DNA from: Corynebacterium jeikeium
GTDB taxonomy: Bacteria > Actinomycetota > Actinomycetes > Mycobacteriales > Mycobacteriaceae
NCBI RefSeq assembly: GCF_028609885.1
Contig: NZ_CP063195.1
Location: 1,426,001 to 1,490,000 of the forward strand
DNA length: 64,000 nt
Reading direction: 5' to 3'
In this document: one piece after another, positions 17,490-25,515 of the stretch
Numbering within the stretch: the first letter of the stretch is position 1
How the letters are laid out: the number at the start of each line of letters is the position of its first letter
Program-made: the position numbers and the translations under genes
The notes under the pieces: model-generated
What the model was told of the DNA's origin: nothing
Databases searched by the model: none
What the model saw: only the letters and a program-made list of their open reading frames with translations

Positions 17490-18581
17490 ATGAGTGAATT
17501 CTTCCCAACCGAAACGTTTAGCAAGCGTCTTGCCACCGTCCGCGACATCGCCGCACAGGCGGGCCTGGACGGCGTGATCGTTACCCCCGGTCCGGACATG
17601 GAGTACCTGATCTCGTCGAAGATCACCACCCACGAGCGGTTCACGGCTCTGGTTCTTACTCAGGACGCCGCACGCATCATCGTCCCCGGCGTGGATGTAG
17701 CAGACCTGAAGAAGTCCGTGGCGGGCAAGCTCGGTGTGGAGATCATCGGGTGGAACGACGGCGAAGACCCCTACGGCTATATCACCGAAGGCTCCTACGC
17801 TGTCAGCGGCGCAATGACCGCCGATCACCTGCTGGAACTGCAGTCCCGCGGTATCTCCACCGTCAACGCCACCCAGGTGCTCGCCCAGGCGTTCATCCGC
17901 AAGGACGACGAAGAGCTCTCCGAGCTGCGCCGCGCAAGCGCTGCCATCGACGCAGTCCACCGCCAGGTCCCGAACCTGCTGCGCGCAGGCGTGACCGAGA
18001 ATGACGTGGCCAAGGAACTGGAGCGCCTCATCCTCGAAGAGCACGAGGTTGTGGACTTCATCATCGTCGGCTCCGGCCCGCACGGCGCGGACCCGCACCA
18101 CGATCACTCCGATCGCGTCATCGAGTCCGGCGACGTGGTGGTCGTCGACATCGGCGGCACCCTGGCCAGCGGCTACCACTCGGACTGCACCCGCACCTAC
18201 GTTGTTGGCGAGCCCACGGACGAGCAGCAAAAGATCTACGACGTACTGCAGCGCGCCCAGGAGGCCGGGTTGGAATTCGCCAAGCCCGGCGTGACGGCCG
18301 GCGAAGTCGACAAGGTCGTCCGCGACATCATCGAAGAAGCTGGCTACGGCGAGTACTTCATCCACCGCACCGGCCACGGCATCGGGCTTTCCTGCCACGA
18401 AGAGCCATTCATCATCGCCGGCAACGACTTTGTGATTGAAGAAGGCATGGCATTCTCCATTGAACCCGGCATCTACATCCCCGGTCAGTGGGGCGCACGC
18501 ATCGAAGACATTGTGATTGTGGCGTCCAAAAATGTAGAGCCCATAAACAAGACACCCCACGAGCTTGTGCGCGTGGGGTGA
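17490..18581 (+). CDS. M24-family Xaa-Pro aminopeptidase (PepP/PepQ type)
   Basis: 363 residues. An N-terminal creatinase-like domain is followed by the pita-bread metallopeptidase domain. Metal ligands are visible: two aspartates in VDIGGTLASGYHSDCTRTY, the histidine of HRTGHGIGLSCHEEP, and the glutamates of FSIEPGIYI and GARIEDIVIV. It would remove N-terminal residues before proline in the cytoplasm. The frame is open to 17271, but MSEFFPTETFSKRLATVRDI at ATG 17490 matches the family start. TACCCT about 7-12 bases upstream suggests a leaderless mRNA. The POT peptide transporter lies convergently 30 bases away. Confidence 0.92.
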   Translation: MSEFFPTETFSKRLATVRDIAAQAGLDGVIVTPGPDMEYLISSKITTHERFTALVLTQDAARIIVPGVDVADLKKSVAGKLGVEIIGWNDGEDPYGYITEGSYAVSGAMTADHLLELQSRGISTVNATQVLAQAFIRKDDEELSELRRASAAIDAVHRQVPNLLRAGVTENDVAKELERLILEEHEVVDFIIVGSGPHGADPHHDHSDRVIESGDVVVVDIGGTLASGYHSDCTRTYVVGEPTDEQQKIYDVLQRAQEAGLEFAKPGVTAGEVDKVVRDIIEEAGYGEYFIHRTGHGIGLSCHEEPFIIAGNDFVIEEGMAFSIEPGIYIPGQWGARIEDIVIVASKNVEPINKTPHELVRVG

Positions 18582-18611
18582 GAACCGGCGGGCTGGATGC
18601 CCTAGCTGAAA

Positions 18612-20141
18612 CTAGCGGACATCCACGAACAGCTTAAGGATCCACTTGCGGGCCAGGAACATGACCGCGCCCAGGCCGACCATCACCGCGAACATCGCGA
18701 CGAAGTAAGTCCGCTCCGCGGAGGCATCCTCCGGGTTGTAGAAGGCAGCCAAGCTGCCCGACAGGGACGTGCCCAAGCTGATCGACAGCAACCACAGGCC
18801 GAACATGCGGGTGGGGAATGCCTTCGGGGCCAAGCGGGTGGCCATGGAGTTACCCACGGGGCTTAGCATCAGCTCGCCCATTGTGAACAGGAACAGGATC
18901 AGCACCATGGCCCACATCGGGGTGGAGTTCGCTCCGCCACCGGCGAACGGCAGGAACAGCAGCAGCGCACCGCCGATAACAACCAGTGCCATAGAGAACT
19001 TCGCGGCGTAGGAAGGCTGCTTGTCCCCCAGCTTCGTCCACATCGCGCCGAACACGGCGGCGAACAGGATGATGAACAGCGGGTTGATGGACTGCACCAC
19101 GCCCGGGGGAATCTCCATGCCGAAGAGGTTGCGGTTCAGGCGCTCGTCGGAGTACACGGCAATCACAGTGAACTGCTGTTGGAACAGCGACCAGAACGCC
19201 ACGGAAGCCACGAACATGGGGATAAAGCCGACAAGGCGGGAACGCTCGACATCCGTGACCAGCTTGGAACGGTACATCTGCACCCACAGAACAACGGCAA
19301 TGATGACGGCCAGTAGCGCGGTGATGTTGGACAGCTGGCCAACCTTCAGCACACCAGTGATGAACAGCAGTACGAAAACAACGATCGCTGCAGCAGCGCC
19401 GATGAATACCGGGAGGTACTTCTTTCGCGGCAGCGGGTTCACAACGTCGTGGCCCGCGTCCTGAATGGTCTGCTTACGCAAGAGGGTGTACTGCACCAGG
19501 CCGATAGCCATCATCAGTGCGGCGGCGCCGAAGCCCCAGTGGAAGCCCTTCCAGCCCCACAGCGCGTTGGTGATCAGCGGGCCAAGCAGGCCACCGATGT
19601 TCACGCCCATGTAGTAGATAGAAAAGCCACCGTCGCGGCGGGGGTCATCGCGATCGTAGAGGTCGCCCAGAACCACCTGCGAGGTCGTCTTGAGGGCACC
19701 GGAGCCAACAGCAATGAACACCAGACCCAGGATCACGCCAATGTAGCCCGGCAAAAGGGCCAGGCTGATGTGACCGAGCATGACCAACACCGCTGAGTAG
19801 TACAGGGTGCGTTCTGCCGAGAGGATGCGGTCGGCAACCCACGCGCCAGCCACACCGGTGAGGTACACCAAGCCACCGTAAGCACCGACGATGGAGGTGG
19901 CGGTGCTCTTGTCCATGCCAAGGCCACCGTCAGTCACGGAGTAGTAAAGGTAGAAGGCAAGCAGAGCCTGGAGGCCGTAGAAGCTGAAGCGCTCCCACAT
20001 CTCCACGCCGGAGAGGTTAGCTAGGCCGAAGGGGTGGCCGAAGAAAGTCCGTTCGTTCTGGTGCGCGCTAGAAGAATGCGCGGTTGCTGTGGAGGCTCCG
20101 TCTGGTGCGGGAGAATCCTCCGGGTTTGCTTGAGAAGTCAT
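18612..20141 (-). CDS. POT-family proton-dependent di/tripeptide transporter
   Basis: 509 residues with about 14 hydrophobic segments. The proton-coupling motif ExxERF is present in GVEMWERFSFYG, and the second POT signature lies around GGFSIYYMGVNIGGLLGPLI. The N-terminal 30 residues are hydrophilic and rich in Ala, Ser and Pro. It imports short peptides with protons across the cytoplasmic membrane, which fits the convergent aminopeptidase. Core gene with normal base composition. Confidence 0.94.
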   Translation of the reverse strand: MTSQANPEDSPAPDGASTATAHSSSAHQNERTFFGHPFGLANLSGVEMWERFSFYGLQALLAFYLYYSVTDGGLGMDKSTATSIVGAYGGLVYLTGVAGAWVADRILSAERTLYYSAVLVMLGHISLALLPGYIGVILGLVFIAVGSGALKTTSQVVLGDLYDRDDPRRDGGFSIYYMGVNIGGLLGPLITNALWGWKGFHWGFGAAALMMAIGLVQYTLLRKQTIQDAGHDVVNPLPRKKYLPVFIGAAAAIVVFVLLFITGVLKVGQLSNITALLAVIIAVVLWVQMYRSKLVTDVERSRLVGFIPMFVASVAFWSLFQQQFTVIAVYSDERLNRNLFGMEIPPGVVQSINPLFIILFAAVFGAMWTKLGDKQPSYAAKFSMALVVIGGALLLFLPFAGGGANSTPMWAMVLILFLFTMGELMLSPVGNSMATRLAPKAFPTRMFGLWLLSISLGTSLSGSLAAFYNPEDASAERTYFVAMFAVMVGLGAVMFLARKWILKLFVDVR

Positions 20142-20267
20142 TCGTTAATTCCATCACACCGACTGCGGTTTAACGAAGCCATTCGCTGAGTTTTCTGTAG
20201 ATTGGTGGGATTTGGCGGCTAGCTCAGGCACAGTGTCAGACCCAGTAGGGCAGACCAAGTAGCAAGA

Positions 20268-20297
20268 AAAGAAAAAGCACGGCCCGAAAGCCGTGCT
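20268..20297 (-). terminator. Rho-independent terminator for a leftward transcript
   Basis: Perfect stem AGCACGGC / GCCGTGCT (20276-20283 and 20290-20297) with a six-base loop. Read on the minus strand it is followed by TTTTTCTTTTCTTGCT. It would end leftward transcripts arriving from the right, that is from IS3 copy 3 or from a gene that stood there before the insertion. It insulates the peptide transporter gene. Confidence 0.8.
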
Positions 20298-20460
20298 AGA
20301 AGATTTGTACGCCAAACATCCCGCAACATATACGAGGTCTTGTCAATGGGAAGAGAGCAGCTCAAAAACGCCTGCCTACCACTGTAAACACCCAGCGGGC
20401 CCAGCTACTAGATTCGCCTAGCAGCTAAGTTAAATTGAAGCGTCCTGGTTTTCGTTCCGC

Positions 20461-21375
20461 TTATTGAACGCCCAACGGGTGGGCGTGTGATTGTCGATAG
20501 TAGGCGTCTTCCATCTCTTGTGGAGTGATGTATCCCAATGACTCGTGCAGGCGATGGTTATTCCACCAGTACACCCAGCGAAGGGTCGCGATCTCGACTT
20601 CCCCAACCGACGCCCACGGCCGGTGGGGATAGATCAGCTCGGTCTTGTATAGACCGTTGACCGTTTCCGCCAACGCGTTGTCGTAGGAATCGCCGACGGT
20701 GCCAACGGACGGATCAATCCCAGCTTGAGCAAGCGCCTCACTGTAACGAATGGACACGTACTGCGAGCCGCGATCGCTGTGATGGACAAGTCCTTCAGCA
20801 CGGAGATCACCTGCGTGATAAAGAGCATGCTCAAAAGCCTCAAGAGGCAGCTCATCGGTGCGCATTCTCGCCCTGGTGGCAACCCCGACAATCTTGCGGG
20901 AGTACGCATCGGTGATGAACGCGGTGTACGCAAACCCCGACAGGGTACGCACGTAGGTGATGTCAGCGACCCACAGCCGATGCGGCGCTGACGCGGTGAA
21001 GTCACGATTGACCAGATCAGGACGACAATCCGGGACATCAGCCCGAAGCGTTGTGATCGGAGTGCGACCCCTTCTGCGGCCTTGGATGCCGGCGAGTTTC
21101 ATCAACCGTGCCGTCTGATCACGACCGATGTCCCAGCCGGCGCGCTGCATGGCCTTCTACATCTTGCGTACCCCGTACACGCTGAAGTTGTCCTCGAAGA
21201 CTTTCACCAATTCGGGGATAAGCAGCGCGTCTGACAAGCTCCTGGCCGACGGGGCTCGTGTTTTCGCTGCTCGGTAGCCACGAGAGGTGATAAACCCACA
21301 TTCTGTCTGCCTTAACGTGCGACAGATGGCCTCGACCCCGAAGCGATCGCGATACGTGTCGATGTATTCGATCAT
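20461..21375 (-). pseudogene. IS3 OrfB interrupted by an amber codon
   Basis: The reading begins MIEYIDTYRDRFGVEAICRT at 21375 (ATGA overlap with orfA) and is stopped by TAG at 21157-21159 in GVRKM-stop-KAMQRAGW. Copy 1 has tryptophan (TGG) at this place (KMWHAM), so it is a single-base nonsense mutation. The remaining 229 codons still hold the DDE core (VADITYVRT, HHSDRGSQYVS, DNALAETVNG). Confidence 0.92.
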
Positions 21376-21689
21376 CTTCTGGTGGGACGGTCGAGTTCCG
21401 CTGCGAAAAAAGCTGAAGCGGTCTTCAAGATCTCGTTTGTCCTGCGCAGCTCTTTGTTCTCTTGCCGCAGACGCTTCAGTTCGTCGTCGACCGACTCGCC
21501 AGTGCTCCGCTGAACGTCGGGGGACGCTTTGACAGGTTTCAACCAGTTGTTGAGCGTGCGCGCCGAGACGCCGAGCTTCTCGCCGATCTCCTCCGCCACC
21601 GCCCACTTCGAGCACCCCTCAAGCTCAACGAGCTCCTCGGCTAACCGCACCGCCTTGTCCTTGAACTCGTCACTGAACTTCCTAGGCAT
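21372..21689 (-). CDS. IS3-family transposase OrfA
   Basis: 105 residues, MPRKFSDEFKDKAVRLAEEL, HTH_Tnp_1 domain with LGVSARTLNNWLKPV and a C-terminal coiled coil (ELKRLRQENKELRRTNEI). Intact, but its partner OrfB is not. Confidence 0.93.
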   Translation of the reverse strand: MPRKFSDEFKDKAVRLAEELVELEGCSKWAVAEEIGEKLGVSARTLNNWLKPVKASPDVQRSTGESVDDELKRLRQENKELRRTNEILKTASAFFAAELDRPTRR

Positions 21690-21738
21690 GGTCCAATCCT
21701 CCTCTAGAAACGATCGGAACTAAACCCAGGACACTTCA

Positions 21739-21837
21739 TCCGAGAAGCTAAAGCGGTCAACGAACGCGAAAAGAAACTCAACGCCAACCCCAAAACTGTA
21801 AGAAAGACCGCCTCGCCCAAGAAACCCCGGACCTAGC
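21739..21837 (+). pseudogene. C-terminal fragment of an unidentified gene cut by IS3 copy 3
   Basis: Directly after the IS the plus strand reads REAKAVNEREKKLNANPKTV and on to a TAG at 21835-21837, about 32 lysine-rich codons with no start. The left part of that gene is not found left of the IS, where only 130 bases separate the IS from a leftward terminator. Family unknown. From 21838 to 21984 no gene is seen. Confidence 0.4.
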
Positions 21838-21984
21838 CAACTTGCATGGCGGAGATACCAAGTCCCAAGCAAGCGGAAGTTTCGCTGTGACAGCGGCACG
21901 CCTTGGGTTCTACTCCGAGGCGTGCCGAGTGAAGTTTCCGAAGGATCGCTGCAGATCAGCCTGTGCGGACGGGACAGCGCGGAT

Positions 21985-23328
21985 TTACTCCACGGACTCT
22001 TTCGTGGGCTTGGGGAACGATATCCCAGGCTGGCCGATTAATGCCTGGCCCGCCGGCGTGATGTCGATTCGCGTCATGACGTAATCACGAGCAAGCCCAA
22101 GGTGCAGCGCTACCCATGAACGAAAAACAAGCTCGTTCTCAAGCAGGCTGTAGTAGACGTCGAGTGGGTCAACCACTGCATCCCGGTCGTAGTGCTTGAT
22201 GTCGTTGTAGCGGTCAGCCGTGCGCTTCGCCCAGTCCTCGCTAAAAGAGAAGCCAAGGTCATCGACCACGCGCTCAAGTCGCTTCTGAAGAATCTCTCGC
22301 TTTTTCACTCCGCTATCTCGCGCGAGTTGCACACCCAATCCCTCGAGACCTACGCAGGATTGGATGAACTGTGTTTCAACCGCGCTCCCCTTCATGCCGA
22401 GGAGTGACATGAGCGGCCCAATTGCGCGATCATACTTGCGACGCATCTCGGACCACTTCTGGAACCCCTCAACACCGATCTGCCCGAAGTAGAAGAGTGC
22501 GATGGCTGAATGCCCTTCTTCTTGAGGGCGAACGAGGTGGGTCTTCACCTCGCGCCACTTCCGAGACTTGAGTTCGATGTCTTCATCCCGGCTAGATTGA
22601 ATCCGGTAGTAGCCTGTCGGTTTCCAATAAGCCAGGTCGACCAGATCGCGGAAGAGCTGGTGTTTCTTGAGGTGATCGTAGAAATCCGCACCACCTTCTA
22701 TAACAGACTCAATAAACGGCGGGTCCGAGATTTCAAAATGATTATCGCTGCGGTCATAGTTGTAGTGCCAGGCGGTGTCCAGGAAAAGACCCGGCTCAAG
22801 TTCAAGCGGCTTGAGCAAAGCCGTCTTCAGGCACAGTCTAGTAGAGATCCCGCTCTCGTCTTGCTCCGGTTTTACCTGCAGCGAAGTTAGTCCAATCCAC
22901 TTTGCCATCCCGGGGATATAGGTCCGCAAGCGATGAGGCTGCCTGTGCTCCAGCGAGCGCGCACCCAGTACTGCAAATCCAACGCGAATTCTGCCCTCAG
23001 CGGTTCCGCCCATGACCGACCGTTTGCCAAGATTGCGACAGTGGAAGAGTCCGATAGGTCCGCGAGGATCAGTGAAAAGAAGCTCCTTCGGCGGATCGTA
23101 AGTGTATTTGGTGCGGTCAGGATCGTCTCCGTACCGCACCCCCGTACCATCGAACCAACGCGAAACCGGGCCCCAGGCATCCTCCTTCGCAATGGGAATA
23201 GACAGCGAGATCATGTCGCCCTCGTTACGAAGGAGCGTTGCTGCTGGAGTCGACCCGTCCTCTGATCGGTCATGGTAGTACCAGCCAATACGCAGGTCGT
23301 CCGGCTCTAAGGTGTTTTTCGTTGCCAT
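21985..23328 (-). CDS. apeA: ApeA-like anti-phage protein with C-terminal HEPN domain
   Basis: 447 residues. The N-terminal 280 residues fit the ApeA N-terminal domain (LRIGWYYHDRSEDGSTPAAT, then the block around LFHCRNLG). The C-terminal region (about 290-430) is a HEPN domain with the ribonuclease-type motif R-x5-H in RYNDIKHYD. ApeA-type single-gene systems are abortive-infection ribonucleases. The gene is alone, leftward, and followed by the truncated fragment and IS3 copy 3. The domain call is by resemblance and the trigger is unknown. Confidence 0.72.
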   Translation of the reverse strand: MATKNTLEPDDLRIGWYYHDRSEDGSTPAATLLRNEGDMISLSIPIAKEDAWGPVSRWFDGTGVRYGDDPDRTKYTYDPPKELLFTDPRGPIGLFHCRNLGKRSVMGGTAEGRIRVGFAVLGARSLEHRQPHRLRTYIPGMAKWIGLTSLQVKPEQDESGISTRLCLKTALLKPLELEPGLFLDTAWHYNYDRSDNHFEISDPPFIESVIEGGADFYDHLKKHQLFRDLVDLAYWKPTGYYRIQSSRDEDIELKSRKWREVKTHLVRPQEEGHSAIALFYFGQIGVEGFQKWSEMRRKYDRAIGPLMSLLGMKGSAVETQFIQSCVGLEGLGVQLARDSGVKKREILQKRLERVVDDLGFSFSEDWAKRTADRYNDIKHYDRDAVVDPLDVYYSLLENELVFRSWVALHLGLARDYVMTRIDITPAGQALIGQPGISFPKPTKESVE

Positions 23329-23399
23329 CGTTTCAATCCTCCCTAATTAGCTCCGCCAGCAGCCCAAGGGTATGATGAAAAGCAGGGCAGCCATATCTC

Positions 23400-24323
23400 C
23401 TACCGATTCATCTCGTAGCTCTGCTTGACCAGCGTCATCACGTAATCCAGATCAGTCTGCGAAGTGATCTCCACCCGGTAGTCCCCATTCCCCCAGTGAC
23501 CGATCTTCACCGGGGCCTCCAGGTCTTGCGCAAGACCCTCGGGGTCATCAAGTGTCCCCGTCTTGACGTTAAGAAATAGCCAGAGCTTTGGCTTCTGCAC
23601 CACAACATCCACCACGTTGCGGGTCACCTTGAAGGCTACGTATAGCTTCTTCGGTTCAACCTGCATCTCCTGATCGAGGCCGAGGATGCGTTCCCGGAGA
23701 TCAGCGAAGACTTTGCGGCTGTTTGGCCCACCCTTGGCGATGTGCTCATCGAGGGTGAAGGTCTGCTGCAGAGGCTCGATGGCCTCCTTGTTCCCAGCCT
23801 CGAGCTTTGGCATCCCAGAGATCTTGACCTTCTGGTAGCTCTCGGTATCGAGAGTCAGCATCCCGTTCTCGAACAGCTGGTACCTAAGAAGTTCAATCTT
23901 GATCGGCAGCAGGTCGGCAGTGTCGGTATCGAACTTGTTGTAGCTCTCCGCCACGCAGATCACCCGAGGAGCATCCCACTGCACCTCGTGCTCGACACCC
24001 TTCTGTTGGCACAGGACATGGAAGCTGTCCTTATGGTCAAGTAACCAGCGCAAATAAGAAAGGCCCTGGTTAATGACATTCTCATTTTGGCCCTTCTCGT
24101 ACTCAATGATGGAGGGGTTTCCCTCATCATCGATCCCCAAGGTGTCCATCCGCCCACCAAAGCTAGTGGAGTACTCGCTGGCAAGGAAGTGCACACCTAA
24201 GATCTCGTGAAGACTGCTCTCAAAAATCTTCTGGATGTCCCGCTCAACAACCCGCTTGCCGTTGCGGCTGACAAGCGGCTTCGCCTGCCGGGCAGATTTC
24301 TCGGACACTTCAAATAGGATCAT
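23400..24323 (-). CDS. NucS-like nuclease domain plus DUF5655 protein
   Basis: 307 residues. The N-terminal half is a RecB/NucS-like nuclease: EYSTSFGGRMDTLGIDDEGN supplies the aspartate and IIEYEKGQNENVINQGLSYL the ExK-like residues. The C-terminal 110 residues are a DUF5655 domain: LYVAFKVTRNVVDVVVQKPK, GHWGNGDYRVEI, and the closing LVKQSYEMNR. Such proteins are often found in defence islands, but no defined mechanism is known to me. It lies upstream of and parallel to the ApeA-like gene (71-base gap), so a shared transcript is possible. Confidence 0.75.
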   Translation of the reverse strand: MILFEVSEKSARQAKPLVSRNGKRVVERDIQKIFESSLHEILGVHFLASEYSTSFGGRMDTLGIDDEGNPSIIEYEKGQNENVINQGLSYLRWLLDHKDSFHVLCQQKGVEHEVQWDAPRVICVAESYNKFDTDTADLLPIKIELLRYQLFENGMLTLDTESYQKVKISGMPKLEAGNKEAIEPLQQTFTLDEHIAKGGPNSRKVFADLRERILGLDQEMQVEPKKLYVAFKVTRNVVDVVVQKPKLWLFLNVKTGTLDDPEGLAQDLEAPVKIGHWGNGDYRVEITSQTDLDYVMTLVKQSYEMNR

Positions 24324-24417
24324 ATGCCGGCATTATATCACGTTGACCTGGCATTTTAGAGCAAAGTACTCAAGTTCAGCGGCGCGTCTTCGACGTTGGA
24401 AGCCAAGCGTAAACTCT

Positions 24418-25515
24418 CTAGTTCGCTGTCCACAATTTGAAGGAAGACGGATTTAGGTTGTCTGCAAAGGTAAAGGACTTCGGAAGGACGAAGCCCACGC
24501 TGTCGCGCGCCCTGGTAAGTCCAACATAAAACTTGGCCGCGGGCTCTTCCTTCTCAATGGGCGCCCCGCTCGCTAAAAATTTCTTCATCGGATCTGTAGG
24601 AAAAATTAATACGTGCCCCACAGTCCGGCCCTTTACATTGCCGAAAGTATCGAAGTCTAGCCGATCAGCCCATTCCTTTTCCGATCTCTTCCCCCACCTA
24701 AGCACAAGTGGGTTAAACACCCCGCAGTAAGACGTTACATTTTCGGGTGTAACGTGGTGCAGTCCAAATCCTATGCCGGCTTCACATTTCTCTGCCGTTG
24801 CATCTGGAAATTGATAACTAGCTTTAAAGACCGAGTTCGATAATTTTACTATATCCTGATGACAACGCTTGTTGACTGAACTGAATTTTAAGTCAAGCCA
24901 GCCTTTGTCTCGCATTAACTCGAACCAACCAATTTTTGCGGCTTTGCGGAATTTAGGATATTTTCGATCGCTCGTTGTGGTTTCAAAAACAGTCTGCCGG
25001 ATATCTCCAACCATAAAGACAGAAATGCTGGATTCTAGTAAGTATTCAAGAATTACTAGATCATTTGCAGCTAAGTCTTGAACCTCATCGATAACAATCG
25101 AATCATAAATCAGCTCTAAGCGTGATATGGGTTGCTTGCCGTTAGCGTCGCAGATTTCCCGCGATACAAAAGCAATGGACTGTCCACCAATCCGCCCCTC
25201 TGAGTCAAAGTGTCTACGATGCTTTTTGTGCCATCGCTCGGGTCGATAGTCTCGATTAAATCCTGTATACCGCTTACCAGGTCCAAGGTAGTCGGGAGCG
25301 AATGGCTTCAGGAAGTGGTCGATAAGGAATCCATACCATCCGACAACTTCATGACTGGCACGCGGATTAGCAGCTGTAAGCCGGGACTTGAGCTCTTCTT
25401 GCCCAGTGCTGGTATAAGTAATAAATAGGGTCTTCTTTTCCGCTTTGGCAAATCTCTGGACAATACCCTCAGTCTTACCCGCACCAGCTACTGCTATTAA
25501 AGCTTCGTTTTTCAT
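24418..25515 (-). CDS. gajB: Gabija-like UvrD-family helicase (GajB)
   Basis: 365 residues, shorter than usual GajB (nearly 500). Visible helicase motifs are Walker A IAVAGAGKTEGIVQ at the extreme N-terminus, Ia FITYTSTGQEELKSRL, Walker B IVIDEVQDLAANDL, motif III region MVGDIRQTVFETTT, and motif VI KFYVGLTRARDSVGFVLP. The ATG overlaps the gajA stop (ATGA), so the two are translationally coupled. In Gabija, GajB is an SF1 helicase-like partner that acts with the nuclease GajA. Confidence 0.82.
   Translation of the reverse strand: MKNEALIAVAGAGKTEGIVQRFAKAEKKTLFITYTSTGQEELKSRLTAANPRASHEVVGWYGFLIDHFLKPFAPDYLGPGKRYTGFNRDYRPERWHKKHRRHFDSEGRIGGQSIAFVSREICDANGKQPISRLELIYDSIVIDEVQDLAANDLVILEYLLESSISVFMVGDIRQTVFETTTSDRKYPKFRKAAKIGWFELMRDKGWLDLKFSSVNKRCHQDIVKLSNSVFKASYQFPDATAEKCEAGIGFGLHHVTPENVTSYCGVFNPLVLRWGKRSEKEWADRLDFDTFGNVKGRTVGHVLIFPTDPMKKFLASGAPIEKEEPAAKFYVGLTRARDSVGFVLPKSFTFADNLNPSSFKLWTAN

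Larger units (their letters stand above)
20436..21738 (-). mobile_element. IS3-family insertion sequence, copy 3
   Basis: Ends are TGAAGCGTCCTGG at 20436 and its partner CCAGGACACTTCA ending at 21738. It shares end sequences and gene layout with copy 1, but its proteins differ clearly, so it is a related, not identical, element. No target duplication is evident. Confidence 0.9.

Noticed and set aside
18550-18611. Bidirectional terminator between the aminopeptidase and transporter genes
   Set aside because: CCCCAC and GTGGGG can pair at 18556-18579, but the stem is inside the coding end and no T-run follows.
21842-22084. 80-codon plus-strand frame at the end of the ApeA-like gene
   Set aside because: It overlaps the 3' end of the ApeA-like gene in antisense and has no start signal.
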